Positions 15,650 through 23,800 of a stretch of DNA of 35,685 nucleotides are shown here, one piece after another. The DNA is from Minisyncoccota bacterium (GTDB lineage Bacteria > Patescibacteriota > Minisyncoccia > Minisyncoccales > PWPS01). The translations under genes were made by a program, and so were the position numbers. The notes beneath the pieces are model-generated. The model did not search any database and was not told the DNA's origin. It was given only the letters and a program-made list of their open reading frames with translations. Where the stretch lies: the NCBI GenBank assembly GCA_021734685.1, contig JAIPIL010000003.1, positions 1-35,685 on the forward strand, given 5' to 3'. Within the stretch, counting starts at the first letter, position 1; the number at the start of each line of letters is the position of its first letter.

Positions 15650-16396
15650 TCAGCGCCCAGGACGCCCAACTTTTTTAACCGCAAGGCCAACTGCAAAGGC
15701 ATAAGCGTGATGCTCTCCGAACTTGTTTATCTGATAGTCTTTTTTTCTTCCCTGCTGTTTTATAGAAACTTTTTGTCCTTTTTTATTTTTTTCTATTTTT
15801 GAGATATAGATATCAGCCTCTTTCTCTTTTCCGTAATATAGTATCTTCTGTTTTTTACCCTCCCCCACTTCTCTTACCCGGTAGTTATCAATATTAAGAA
15901 CAAGCACCCCCTCTTTTCTTGTTTTTTTTGCCAAAACTTGATACTCATCAACTAAATTATTCATATCAGAAAAACCCTCTTTATATCGCTGTGTTATATT
16001 AGTGATAATAGAAATATCTGGTTTTATTATAGACAGTAGATATCTCATATCTCCTTTATCTGAAGATCCTAAACTTAAAACCAAAAAATCAGGAAACTTT
16101 TTTTGAAATATCTTTAACGGTGCTTTTAAAATTGCAGGAATCCACTTTTTATACTCGTTATATCCACTTGGAAGATAAAGAATTGATAGCGGTAAACCAA
16201 TCTCAGTATTAAAGTTTTTTGGATTTGCTCTTACCGTAAAACCAGCCTCTTCTAGTCTTCTTTTAACTTCTTTCTTAACAAAACTCTTGTTTGTGCTTCC
16301 TGCTACTGCAATCACAACCGGCTTGTGAATAAAAAGCACAATCTTTGTTATTGTTTTCAAATAATACTTTAAAAATGTTTTTAGAATAAACTTCAT
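15650..16396 (-). CDS. Truncated Mur ligase (MurF-like) homologue with altered P-loop
   Basis: A 248-residue protein matching the central ATP-binding domain of MurF-type ligases. VIAVAGSTNKSF (residues 28-39) lies where the P-loop should be, and NFNTEIGLPLSIL (61-73) is a near-standard MurF segment. The Mur ligase P-loop is GTxGKT/S; here the second glycine is Asn36, while Lys37 and Ser38 remain. The protein stops at GEHHAYAFAVGLAVKKVGRPGR, where MurF proteins continue for about 150-200 residues. One base out of frame, after an A6 run, the sequence reads KKLGVLGAE, which looks more like the family, so a frameshift probably trimmed it. It may be a decaying gene or a repurposed non-ATPase fold. 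Confidence 0.65.
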   Translation of the reverse strand: MKFILKTFLKYYLKTITKIVLFIHKPVVIAVAGSTNKSFVKKEVKRRLEEAGFTVRANPKNFNTEIGLPLSILYLPSGYNEYKKWIPAILKAPLKIFQKKFPDFLVLSLGSSDKGDMRYLLSIIKPDISIITNITQRYKEGFSDMNNLVDEYQVLAKKTRKEGVLVLNIDNYRVREVGEGKKQKILYYGKEKEADIYISKIEKNKKGQKVSIKQQGRKKDYQINKFGEHHAYAFAVGLAVKKVGRPGR

Positions 16397-16398
16397 TT

Positions 16399-17583
16399 TT
16401 ATAAAAATAACTTTTCTAGCCGATTAAAAACTTCTAAAATATCTTCTTCTCTTCTTCCAAAACTCAGCCTGATATGCCCTTCCCCGTTCGGCCCAAAGGC
16501 AACTCCAGGAACAACCGCCACCTGACTCTTCTCAAGCAACCAGAAGGCAAACTCTCTTGAATCAACAACCTTCTTCTTTTTCTTGATATCAACAGCTTCT
16601 GGGTTTATCTTGGGGAAAATATAATACGAACTATCCGGCTTAACAAAACTAAAAACACTGTTTAGTTTTTCAATTCTTTCACACATCATATCTCTCCTTT
16701 TTTTATATCTCTCTCTAAACTCATTTATTTTTTCTTCTCCAATTTCCAATGCTCCCATTGCTCCGTACTGTGATATCACTGGAGCACAAGTAACTAAACT
16801 GTCGTGAACTTTTATTATCTCACGAATATTTTCTTCATCACTATGAAGATAAGCAACTCTCCACCCAGTCATCGCAAACGCTTTAGAGAAAGAAAAAATT
16901 CTTATAACTCTTTTTCTTAGTTCTGGGAGTTCAGCTAGAGAGAAAAACTCTTTTTCATCGTAAATAAAATCTTTGTAAACTTCGTCTGAAATAAGAAAGA
17001 GATTGTGCTTTTCTGCTAGTTCTGCTAACTCCAACAACTGCTTCTTGCTATATATAGTTCCGGTTGGATTGTTAGGATTACAGTAAAAAATAGCTTTTGT
17101 TTTCTTGGTAATAACCTTCTTATACTTCTCTATATCAAAACTCCACCCTTCTTCTTCGTTTAACGGAACAAAAACCGGTTTACATCCAGCAAGTTTTATT
17201 ACTTCCTGATAACTAGTATAAGTTGGCTCGGGAATTATAACCTCATCTCCGGGATTGGTTATCGCCATAATCGTTGCTGTAATTCCTTGAATTGATCCTG
17301 CTGTCACTAAGATCTCTTTCTCCCAATCATAAAACATATTCTCTTTCTCTAAAGACTCTTCTATCAACTCTCTCAACTCAGGAAGCCCAGGAGACAAAGA
17401 GTATTTTGCAACCACTCCCCTTTTCAAAGCTCGCTCCACCCTTCTTTTAATAAAGTCAGGAGTATCAAAATCAGGAATTCCCTGTGCCAAAGAAACTGCA
17501 TCAGGATACTTTGAAGCCCGAAGTTCTATCTCTTTAATTGTTGATAACTTAATATCCTTAACTCTCTCAAACATAAACCCCAT
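16399..17583 (-). CDS. Class I/II pyridoxal-phosphate aminotransferase
   Basis: A 394-residue fold-type I aminotransferase of the aspartate/aromatic aminotransferase group. The substrate-binding SLAQGIPDFDTP, the NPNNPTGTIYS loop, SDEVYKDFIYDE and the cofactor lysine in FSFSKAFAMTGWRVAY are all clear, as is the C-terminal HIRLSFGRREED arginine. It transfers an amino group between an amino acid and a 2-oxo acid; the exact pair cannot be told. The ATG at 17583 gives MGFMFERVKDI, and MFERV three codons later is an equally good start. It sits 5 bases after the YggU gene and 2 bases before the Mur ligase homologue. Confidence 0.93.
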   Translation of the reverse strand: MGFMFERVKDIKLSTIKEIELRASKYPDAVSLAQGIPDFDTPDFIKRRVERALKRGVVAKYSLSPGLPELRELIEESLEKENMFYDWEKEILVTAGSIQGITATIMAITNPGDEVIIPEPTYTSYQEVIKLAGCKPVFVPLNEEEGWSFDIEKYKKVITKKTKAIFYCNPNNPTGTIYSKKQLLELAELAEKHNLFLISDEVYKDFIYDEKEFFSLAELPELRKRVIRIFSFSKAFAMTGWRVAYLHSDEENIREIIKVHDSLVTCAPVISQYGAMGALEIGEEKINEFRERYKKRRDMMCERIEKLNSVFSFVKPDSSYYIFPKINPEAVDIKKKKKVVDSREFAFWLLEKSQVAVVPGVAFGPNGEGHIRLSFGRREEDILEVFNRLEKLFL

Positions 17584-17588
17584 CTTTT

Positions 17589-17807
17589 TTAGATTATTTC
17601 AACTCTTTTTTTTGAACTCTTGTGGCCACTAACAATGCTAACATCAGAAAGTGGAACTTTAAAGTAGTTGGCAAGCAAGCGCATCACTTTTTTGTTTGCC
17701 TTTCCGTCAACAGGAAGCTCTTTAACTTTTACTTTAAAGTGATTTTCATCAATCTTTTCAACTTCATCCTCTCTAGCCTTAGTTTTAACAGTAACAAACA
17801 CTTTCAT
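17589..17807 (-). CDS. DUF167 / YggU family protein
   Basis: A 72-residue protein of the UPF0235 family, identified by KVKVKELPVDGKANKKVMRLL and a C-terminal DVSIVSGHKSSKKRVEI. Structures of relatives show a small alpha/beta fold, but no agreed function. It is first in the operon with the aminotransferase and the Mur ligase homologue, from the promoter at 17835-17863. Confidence 0.9.
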   Translation of the reverse strand: MKVFVTVKTKAREDEVEKIDENHFKVKVKELPVDGKANKKVMRLLANYFKVPLSDVSIVSGHKSSKKRVEII

Positions 17808-17834
17808 TTATTAAATCCTAACTAATAGTATCTC

Positions 17835-17863
17835 ATTCTAATATATTTCCTTTTTTCTTGCAA
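17835..17863 (-). promoter_or_regulatory. Promoter of the YggU-aminotransferase operon
   Basis: TTGCAA (17863-17858), a 17-base spacer and TAGAAT (17840-17835). The -35 box abuts the T run of the terminator that ends hepT, so the two elements are fused. Confidence 0.65.
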
Positions 17864-17894
17864 AAAAAATGGCACAGATCCGACCTGTGCCATT
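17860..17894 (-). terminator. Terminator of the mntA-hepT operon
   Basis: A 10-bp stem (17868-17877 with 17885-17894) with a 7-base loop is followed on the minus strand by TTTTTTTTGC. The loop region contains the ATCCGACCT core also seen in other hairpins of this window. Confidence 0.85.
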
Positions 17895-17922
17895 AAGTTT
17901 CTGATGTCTTAAGGCAAAAAAT

Positions 17923-18369
17923 TTATTTATTCTTCTCTTGTTTTGAAATAAAACTTGAAATTTCTTTTTTAAATAATTCTAAATCTTTTAAATTTTCACT
18001 AAGAACTTTAAAAATGATTTTCCTGTCTATTTCTCCATATTCATGAACTAGTAAATTTCTCAAACCTATCATTCTGGTTATTTTTTGAGATAAATCTTCC
18101 GAAATTACTTTTTTTCCGAAAAGAATTGAGATGGCGCCATAATTATCTTCAGGTCTTTTCAAGTTAAGATCAATTATTATTAAATGAGAGGTATCAATAA
18201 TTGTTTGAATTGAAAGTTGAAGATATCTTTCAGTGTTTCCAAATAAGTGAAAATCAGACAAAAACTTTTCTTCATCTTCTATCTCTTGACGAAGTTGATA
18301 AAGATAACCTAAATACTCTTGAAAATTATCTAATTTATTTAAAATTTTCTGATAAGTTAAAGATGTCAT
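17923..18369 (-). CDS. hepT: HepT-like HEPN-domain toxin
   Basis: A 148-residue HEPN-domain protein of the HepT (DUF86) family. The RNase signature R-X4-H-X-Y is intact as RNLLVHEY (Arg104, His109, Tyr111). In studied HepT proteins Arg and His cleave RNA, and the tyrosine is AMPylated by the partner MntA to silence the toxin. The gene starts one base after mntA ends, so production of the two is coupled with the antitoxin first. The rest is a helical bundle with no other domain. Function as an RNase toxin is inferred from the motif and partner. Confidence 0.9.
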   Translation of the reverse strand: MTSLTYQKILNKLDNFQEYLGYLYQLRQEIEDEEKFLSDFHLFGNTERYLQLSIQTIIDTSHLIIIDLNLKRPEDNYGAISILFGKKVISEDLSQKITRMIGLRNLLVHEYGEIDRKIIFKVLSENLKDLELFKKEISSFISKQEKNK

Positions 18370-18370
18370 A

Positions 18371-18778
18371 CTAATAGTTTAAAACTCTTTGATTATATTT
18401 TTCTAATACTGGTTTAAAGTCAAAATAATCATTAAGAGTCTTTAATTCAAAATCAACTCTTTTGTCTTGAGATCTTTCAAAAATTATTTTCCCTTCTTTT
18501 AAAACCACATACTTCAAAAAAGATGAAGCCGTGTTTAAGACAACTATATCCGTGTCTTTCTTGAGAAGTTTTGAAATCTCGCCAATTAATTCTAATCTTT
18601 TTTCAAAAAAATCATCAACTTGATGTTTATCAAAAAACAATCCTATATCTATGTCGCTTTTTGAAATGCTCGTTCCTGTTGCCTGAGAACCGAATAAATA
18701 GCAAAACAAAACCCCTTCTTCCTGTTGAAGAAATCCTTTAAGTTCCTTAATCATATTTTCTAAATCTTGTTTTTCCAT
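18371..18778 (-). CDS. mntA: MntA-like nucleotidyltransferase antitoxin
   Basis: A 135-residue minimal nucleotidyltransferase with the hallmark GS-X10-DXD: Gly30-Ser31, then Asp42 and Asp44 (YLFGSQATGT...SDIDIGLFF). In type VII HepT/MntA systems this enzyme adds AMP to the HepT tyrosine and so neutralises it. The active-site residues needed for transfer are all present, as is the later DIVVLN strand carrying the third acidic residue. Directly upstream of hepT with its own promoter. Kanamycin-nucleotidyltransferase-like roles are less likely given the partner. Confidence 0.9.
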   Translation of the reverse strand: MEKQDLENMIKELKGFLQQEEGVLFCYLFGSQATGTSISKSDIDIGLFFDKHQVDDFFEKRLELIGEISKLLKKDTDIVVLNTASSFLKYVVLKEGKIIFERSQDKRVDFELKTLNDYFDFKPVLEKYNQRVLNY

Positions 18779-18798
18779 AATCCAAATAAGACTCTTTT

Positions 18799-18826
18799 AT
18801 TATAACAAAAAATAAAAATAAAACAA
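18799..18826 (-). promoter_or_regulatory. Promoter of mntA-hepT
   Basis: TTGTTT (18826-18821), a 16-base spacer and a perfect TATAAT (18804-18799), 20 bases before the mntA start. The -35 box lies in the T-rich tail of the preceding serpin terminator. Confidence 0.6.
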
Positions 18827-18862
18827 AAAAATGTCCTAGGTGACACCTATGACATTTTTTTG
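18821..18862 (-). terminator. Terminator of the serpin gene
   Basis: A hairpin at 18831-18855 (ATGTC arms, one mismatch, then an inner AGGTG/CACCT stem) is flanked by A and T runs on both sides, so it can work in either direction. It lies 13 bases or so beyond the serpin stop. Confidence 0.75.
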
Positions 18863-18875
18863 TTTCTTGTTTTTT

Positions 18876-20189
18876 TTAGAGTGTTGGGTTAACTACTCTT
18901 CCCATAAAAAGGATGTTTCCGCTTTTTTCTTGGATGATGAAGATGAACGGGTGGTCAGCTTTGAACTGTTTTTTTTCTTCGGGCATCGCAGATTCCATCA
19001 TCACAACTCCTGTTGCTGCTGCTGCTTCTGTTCCTTTTTCGTCAACTGTGATGTATGCGCTGTGAACAACCTTTCCAATAAAAAGAGACTTGTCACCGTT
19101 CATTCCTGAGAAGTCGGCACCGCCACTAAAAGAGCGAGTCATTCCAAGAGCTTGCAAATAATTTTTTAACTGATAATCAGATTCAAGTTCAAACTTTGGA
19201 AGATAAACGGCAACCTCTTGTTTGTATGCTTTAGTTGCAACTGTTTTTATTTTATCAACGGTAATGGTGTTTTCAACGGCAGATAAATCATTTTCCCTAG
19301 GAAGAACGACCATCATTGATACTTCCTCTCCTTTGTAAGGCATCTCTAAAACTTGGATCAGTTCATCCTCATAATATCGGTACTCTCCATCGGTCTTCTG
19401 CATCATCTCAACTTGAACTGTTTCATCACTATCTACATAAAAATCACTCTCTGTTGTATTTTCTTCATCAAACTCGTCTTCCCAGTCCCCCTTGAAGTAT
19501 ATTGCGTTAGTAATTACCAAGCGAGTTAAGTCTGAAAAAGAGTTTTCTGGAAAGAGTTCGTCAATTATATCGTTTGTTTTTTCCGCAACCCAACTGTTAA
19601 TAATCTCTCTTGCTTTCTCTGGATCTTTTCCAAAATCAATGTTTCTAGCTACTCCCCCGTAAAATCTTTCTGTTGCTTCGGTGAAAGTAGGAAGAAGGTT
19701 GTAGTCCTCTTGAACCCACAAGGCGTTTGCTGTTTTCATCTCGTAGTTATCGTTATCTGCATTAAGACGATTGTAGATACTTGCAACCGCAGGTCTGCGA
19801 ACACTATCTCCTTCCGGAAATCCAAAAACAGAAACTATCTCTTCTGCAGTTTCTTCTCTTGCTCCTTCGTAAACTATTGCAAGTGCGGTAGAGATGCTGT
19901 ATGGGGATATAAAGACATTTTCTTTTTCTTCTTTAATTATTTCTTTATAGATCTTTAAAGCAAACTCGTTATTTGCATCTTCTACCGCTTTAACTCCTTC
20001 TGGAGTTACTCCTTCGTCATCGGCAGTAAAAGTAGTTTCACTTTCTCCTCCTCCTAAAGAAAAGATATAAGAAAGAAATGTTTTGTTTTTTATCTCTTCT
20101 TCTGTGTATCCAGCAATGAGGATAAGCGAGACTCCGATGAAGAGAATAAAAAGAGACAAGATTGATAATAATAAAAACTTTTTAACCAT
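18876..20189 (-). CDS. Serpin with N-terminal membrane anchor
   Basis: A 437-residue serine protease inhibitor. Residues 4-27 form one hydrophobic helix (FLLLSILSLFILFIGVSLIL) after two lysines: an uncleaved signal anchor or signal peptide. A linker then leads to the serpin fold: NVFISPYSISTALAIVYEGA, ITNAIYFKGDWEDEF, and the C-terminal ADHPFIFII and GNILFMGRVVNP. The reactive loop has an inhibitory-type hinge (EKGTEAAAATG, 385-395), suggesting it can insert and trap proteases. Counting 15 residues from Gly386 puts P1-P1' at Ser400-Ala401, with Met and Glu close by. The probable target is an elastase- or subtilisin-like enzyme; this is inference. It likely faces outward. Confidence 0.95.
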   Translation of the reverse strand: MVKKFLLLSILSLFILFIGVSLILIAGYTEEEIKNKTFLSYIFSLGGGESETTFTADDEGVTPEGVKAVEDANNEFALKIYKEIIKEEKENVFISPYSISTALAIVYEGAREETAEEIVSVFGFPEGDSVRRPAVASIYNRLNADNDNYEMKTANALWVQEDYNLLPTFTEATERFYGGVARNIDFGKDPEKAREIINSWVAEKTNDIIDELFPENSFSDLTRLVITNAIYFKGDWEDEFDEENTTESDFYVDSDETVQVEMMQKTDGEYRYYEDELIQVLEMPYKGEEVSMMVVLPRENDLSAVENTITVDKIKTVATKAYKQEVAVYLPKFELESDYQLKNYLQALGMTRSFSGGADFSGMNGDKSLFIGKVVHSAYITVDEKGTEAAAATGVVMMESAMPEEKKQFKADHPFIFIIQEKSGNILFMGRVVNPTL

Positions 20190-20239
20190 ATATTTAATTT
20201 ATAAAAACTAATAATAATTAAAATAGCAGGTTTTAAAAA

Positions 20240-20821
20240 TTATAAAAGCCTAAATGACTGACGGTGGATGTCACAAGGACCGTGTTTTAGTATCATCTCG
20301 CGGTGAAGTTTTGTTCCGTATCCTTTATGTTTATCAAAGTGATAAAAAGCATACTTCTTGTGATAATTGTTCATTATTCTGTCTCTTGTTACTTTCGCAA
20401 TCACTGACGCCATACTGCACTCCAAAACACTCTCATCTGCTTTTGGAAGTGATCTCTGTTCGTGATTAATGTTTACTCCAAAGTTACCATCAATAATCAG
20501 AACGCACCCCTCAATACTAATCTTCTCAACTGCCTCCTGCATTGCAAGTTTTGTTGCTTGTAAGATGTTTATCTGATCTATTATTTTTTCTGAAACAACT
20601 CCCACTCCCCACTCAATCTCTGGATGATTCGTTAGTATCTCATAAAGCTCTTCTCTTCTTTTCAGGGTAATTTTTTTAGAATCCCTAATATTTAACCGGT
20701 TCTCTTTTAGATAAGAATCCATCTTTTTTATCTTCACCGCAGAGGCAACAACAGGCCCTGCTAACGGCCCCCTCCCCGCCTCATCAACCCCAACAATTAT
20801 TTTCTCCAACGATTTTGCCAT
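20240..20821 (-). CDS. rnhB: Ribonuclease HII
   Basis: A 193-residue enzyme that removes ribonucleotides and RNA primers from DNA. The signature IVGVDEAGRGPLAGPVVASAV carries the first Asp-Glu pair. The other catalytic acids are in VLIIDGNFG and SVLECSMASVIAKVTRD, and the conserved KHKGYGTKLH segment follows. Length is standard. It is divergent from dnaE across a 68-base gap, a pairing that suits lagging-strand DNA synthesis, and has a recognisable promoter. Confidence 0.97.
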   Translation of the reverse strand: MAKSLEKIIVGVDEAGRGPLAGPVVASAVKIKKMDSYLKENRLNIRDSKKITLKRREELYEILTNHPEIEWGVGVVSEKIIDQINILQATKLAMQEAVEKISIEGCVLIIDGNFGVNINHEQRSLPKADESVLECSMASVIAKVTRDRIMNNYHKKYAFYHFDKHKGYGTKLHREMILKHGPCDIHRQSFRLL

Positions 20822-20841
20822 ATTATAAAAAATGATTTATT

Positions 20842-20871
20842 ATTATAGCACAGTCAAATGTCAAATGTTAA
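20842..20871 (-). promoter_or_regulatory. Promoter of rnhB
   Basis: TTAACA (20871-20866), an 18-base spacer and a perfect TATAAT (20847-20842), 20 bases before the start codon. No convincing promoter for the divergent dnaE was found in the same gap. Confidence 0.5.
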
Positions 20872-20889
20872 TTATTAAATGTCATAACT

Positions 20890-23800
20890 ATGTCCTTCAC
20901 TCACCTACATGTTCATACCGAATACAGTTTACTTGATGGTCTTACAAAGCTAGACGATCTTTTAGATTATGTTAAGGAAAACGGAATGGATGCCGTCGCA
21001 ATCACTGATCACGGTGTTCTTTACGGTGCAATAGAGTTTTACAAGAAAGCAAAAAAAGCTGGCGTTAAGCCAATTATCGGGTGCGAAGTGTATGTCGCCT
21101 TTGATGGAATGCACAACAAAAGGCCAAACATTGACAACAAATCTAATCACCTTGTTCTTCTAGCAAAAAATATAAAGGGCTATCAAAACTTGGTGCGATT
21201 AGTGAGCAAAGCCCATCTTGAAGGATTTTATTACAAACCAAGAATAGATAATCAACTTTTAGAAGAACACACTGAGGGATTAATCTGCCTCTCTGCTTGT
21301 CTTAAAGGAAAAATCCCTCAACTCGTCCTTTCTGGGAAGTATGATGAGGCAAAAAAACTTGCTCTTCACTATAAAAATATATTTGAAAAAGATAGCTTCT
21401 ATCTTGAAATCCAAAATCATCCAAACACTCCTGATCAAGAAAAAGCAAACAAAGAACTGGTAAGAATCTCAAAAGAAACCGGAATTCCTCTTGTTGCAAC
21501 TTGCGACTCACACTATCTAAGACCAGAAGATGCGGAAACACAAGATATATTAATGTCTATCGGGACTGGCTCTGATATAAATAATCCTGACCGAATGTCA
21601 ATCATTCATGATGATTTTTCAATGCCTGCTCCTGAAAAAATGAAAGAGTTGTTTAAAAATGTTCCTGAAGCAGTTGAAAATACAGAAAAAATTAAAGATC
21701 TTTGCAATCTAGAAATTGAGTTAGGGAAAAGAATACTCCCCTACTTTCCGCTTGAAGAAGGAAAAACTGCAAACGATATGCTTCAAGAGTTGTGTGAAAA
21801 AGGAATTCCGGAAAAGTATCGCCCCGAACAAGAAGAAGAGGTTAAAAAAAGATTAAAAGAAGAGATGGATGTCATTGTTGGCGCTGACCTCTCTTCTTAT
21901 TTTCTAGTTGTCCAAGATTTTACTGTCTGGTCAAAAAAGAACAACATCGTAGTTGGTCCCGGAAGAGGTTCTGCTGGTGGATCAATTGTTGCTTATCTTA
22001 TCGGAATAACAAACATTGATCCTCTCCATTACGGATTAATCTTTGAGAGATTTTTAAATCCCGGAAGAGCAAAGGTTTCTCTTCCTGATATTGATCTTGA
22101 TTTTGCTGATAAAAGAAGAGATGAGGTTATCTCATATATTGGAGAAAGATATGGAAAAGACCGTGTAGCACAGATTATAACTTTTGGAACGATGGCTGCT
22201 AAGGCTGCAATTCGTGATGTTGGAAGAACGCTTGGTTATCCTTATGCCTACTGTGACAAGGTTGCAAAGATGATTCCCCTTGGAGCAAATCTAAAAGAAA
22301 CAAAGGAGAAAATTGCTGACTTTAGACAGCTATATGACACTGATGAGAAGGCTCGCCGAATGATAGATCAAGCTGAAAAGTTAGAGGGAGTTGTCCGCCA
22401 TGCATCAACACATGCCTGTGGACTGGTTATCTCCAATAATCCCTTAACAGACATCGCTCCTCTTCAACACCCAACCAACAACGGAGAAGGAGTTCTTACT
22501 CAGTATGCGATGGAGTCCGTTGAAGATCTAGGACTTTTAAAGATGGATCTGTTGGGCTTAAAAAACCTAACCATTCTTGAAAACACCCTGAAAAGAATAT
22601 ACGCAATCAGTAAAAAAGATATTGATTTAGAAAAAATCCCCCTTGACGATAAAGAAGCCTTCAAAATCCTAAAACAAGGAAACACAGTAGGTGTGTTTCA
22701 ACTGGAGTGTTTGTCTGGAGACACTATTATCTCCAATACAACAATTGAAAAACTATACAAGAGAAAAGACAAAAAAAGAATCACTTCTTTATATCTAGAT
22801 GAAGGAAAGATCCATCTTAACGAGATATTAGATGTTGTAAGTAGCGGAAAAAGAAAAGTTTACACTTTGATCACAGAAAATAACCGATATATAAAAGCCA
22901 CAAAAGGTCATCGCTTCCTAACTAAAGACGGCTGGAAAGAGTTAAAAGATATAAGGGTTGGAGAAACTGTTCTAATGAGAGAAAAAGCAAAACACCTTGT
23001 TTACAGAAGATGTGAATTGTGTAAAAAGCAAATTTACGGAAATCCAAGAAAGGAGGCAAAATTTTGTTACCGATGTTCAGCGCTTACTTATAAAAATCCT
23101 AGTAAACCAATCTCAAGAGAAAAAATAAAAAAAGCAAGAGTAGAATTTTACGCAAACGGTGGAAAACCGTGGAATACAGGGTTAACAAAAGAAAATAGTG
23201 ATATATGGAGGGAGACATCAAAAAAAATTGCCACTGCTCTTACTGGGAAAACACTTGAAGATCGTTACGGAAAGGAAAAAGCAGACAAGATAAAGAAAAG
23301 AATGTCAGAAAGATTTAGTGGGTCAAAAAATCCGATGTTTGGAAAAACCCCTCCTCATGGAAAAAGAGGGTTCCGTAAAGATTTAGGTCACTTTGTTCGT
23401 TCTTCGTGGGAAGCTGATTTTGCAAGAATATTGAAGCTATACAATTTAGATTATCAGTATGAACCAAAAACATTTCCTTTGACAAGAGAGAATGGAGAGA
23501 TTATCAACTACACCCCTGATTTTTATGTTCCATCTAAAAACACTTTTTATGAAATAAAGGGATTTTTACGACACCCCGATAAAGAAAAAATTGAGTTATT
23601 TGAAAAACAATACCCACAATATAACTTTGTTTTAGTCAACAATACTCTTTTTGCCGAACTTGCTTTAAAATATAAAACTCTAATTAATTGGGAGTGTCCA
23701 CAAATTCCTAAAAAAGGATTTAGTTTTGTTAAAATTAAAGAAATTAAATACTCTGGAGTAGAAGAAACCTATGATATTAAGATGAAATCCCCTGCGAACA

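Noticed and set aside
15382-15702. Alternative frame continuing the Mur ligase homologue across the rpmF promoter
   Set aside because: Only about ten residues look family-like; the rest passes through the promoter and antisense-like sequence of rpmF in a different frame, so it is not a gene, only a hint of a past frameshift.
18840-19109. 89-codon plus-strand frame with a Cys-rich run
   Set aside because: It is antisense to the serpin reactive loop; the Cys run is the complement of repeated alanine codons.
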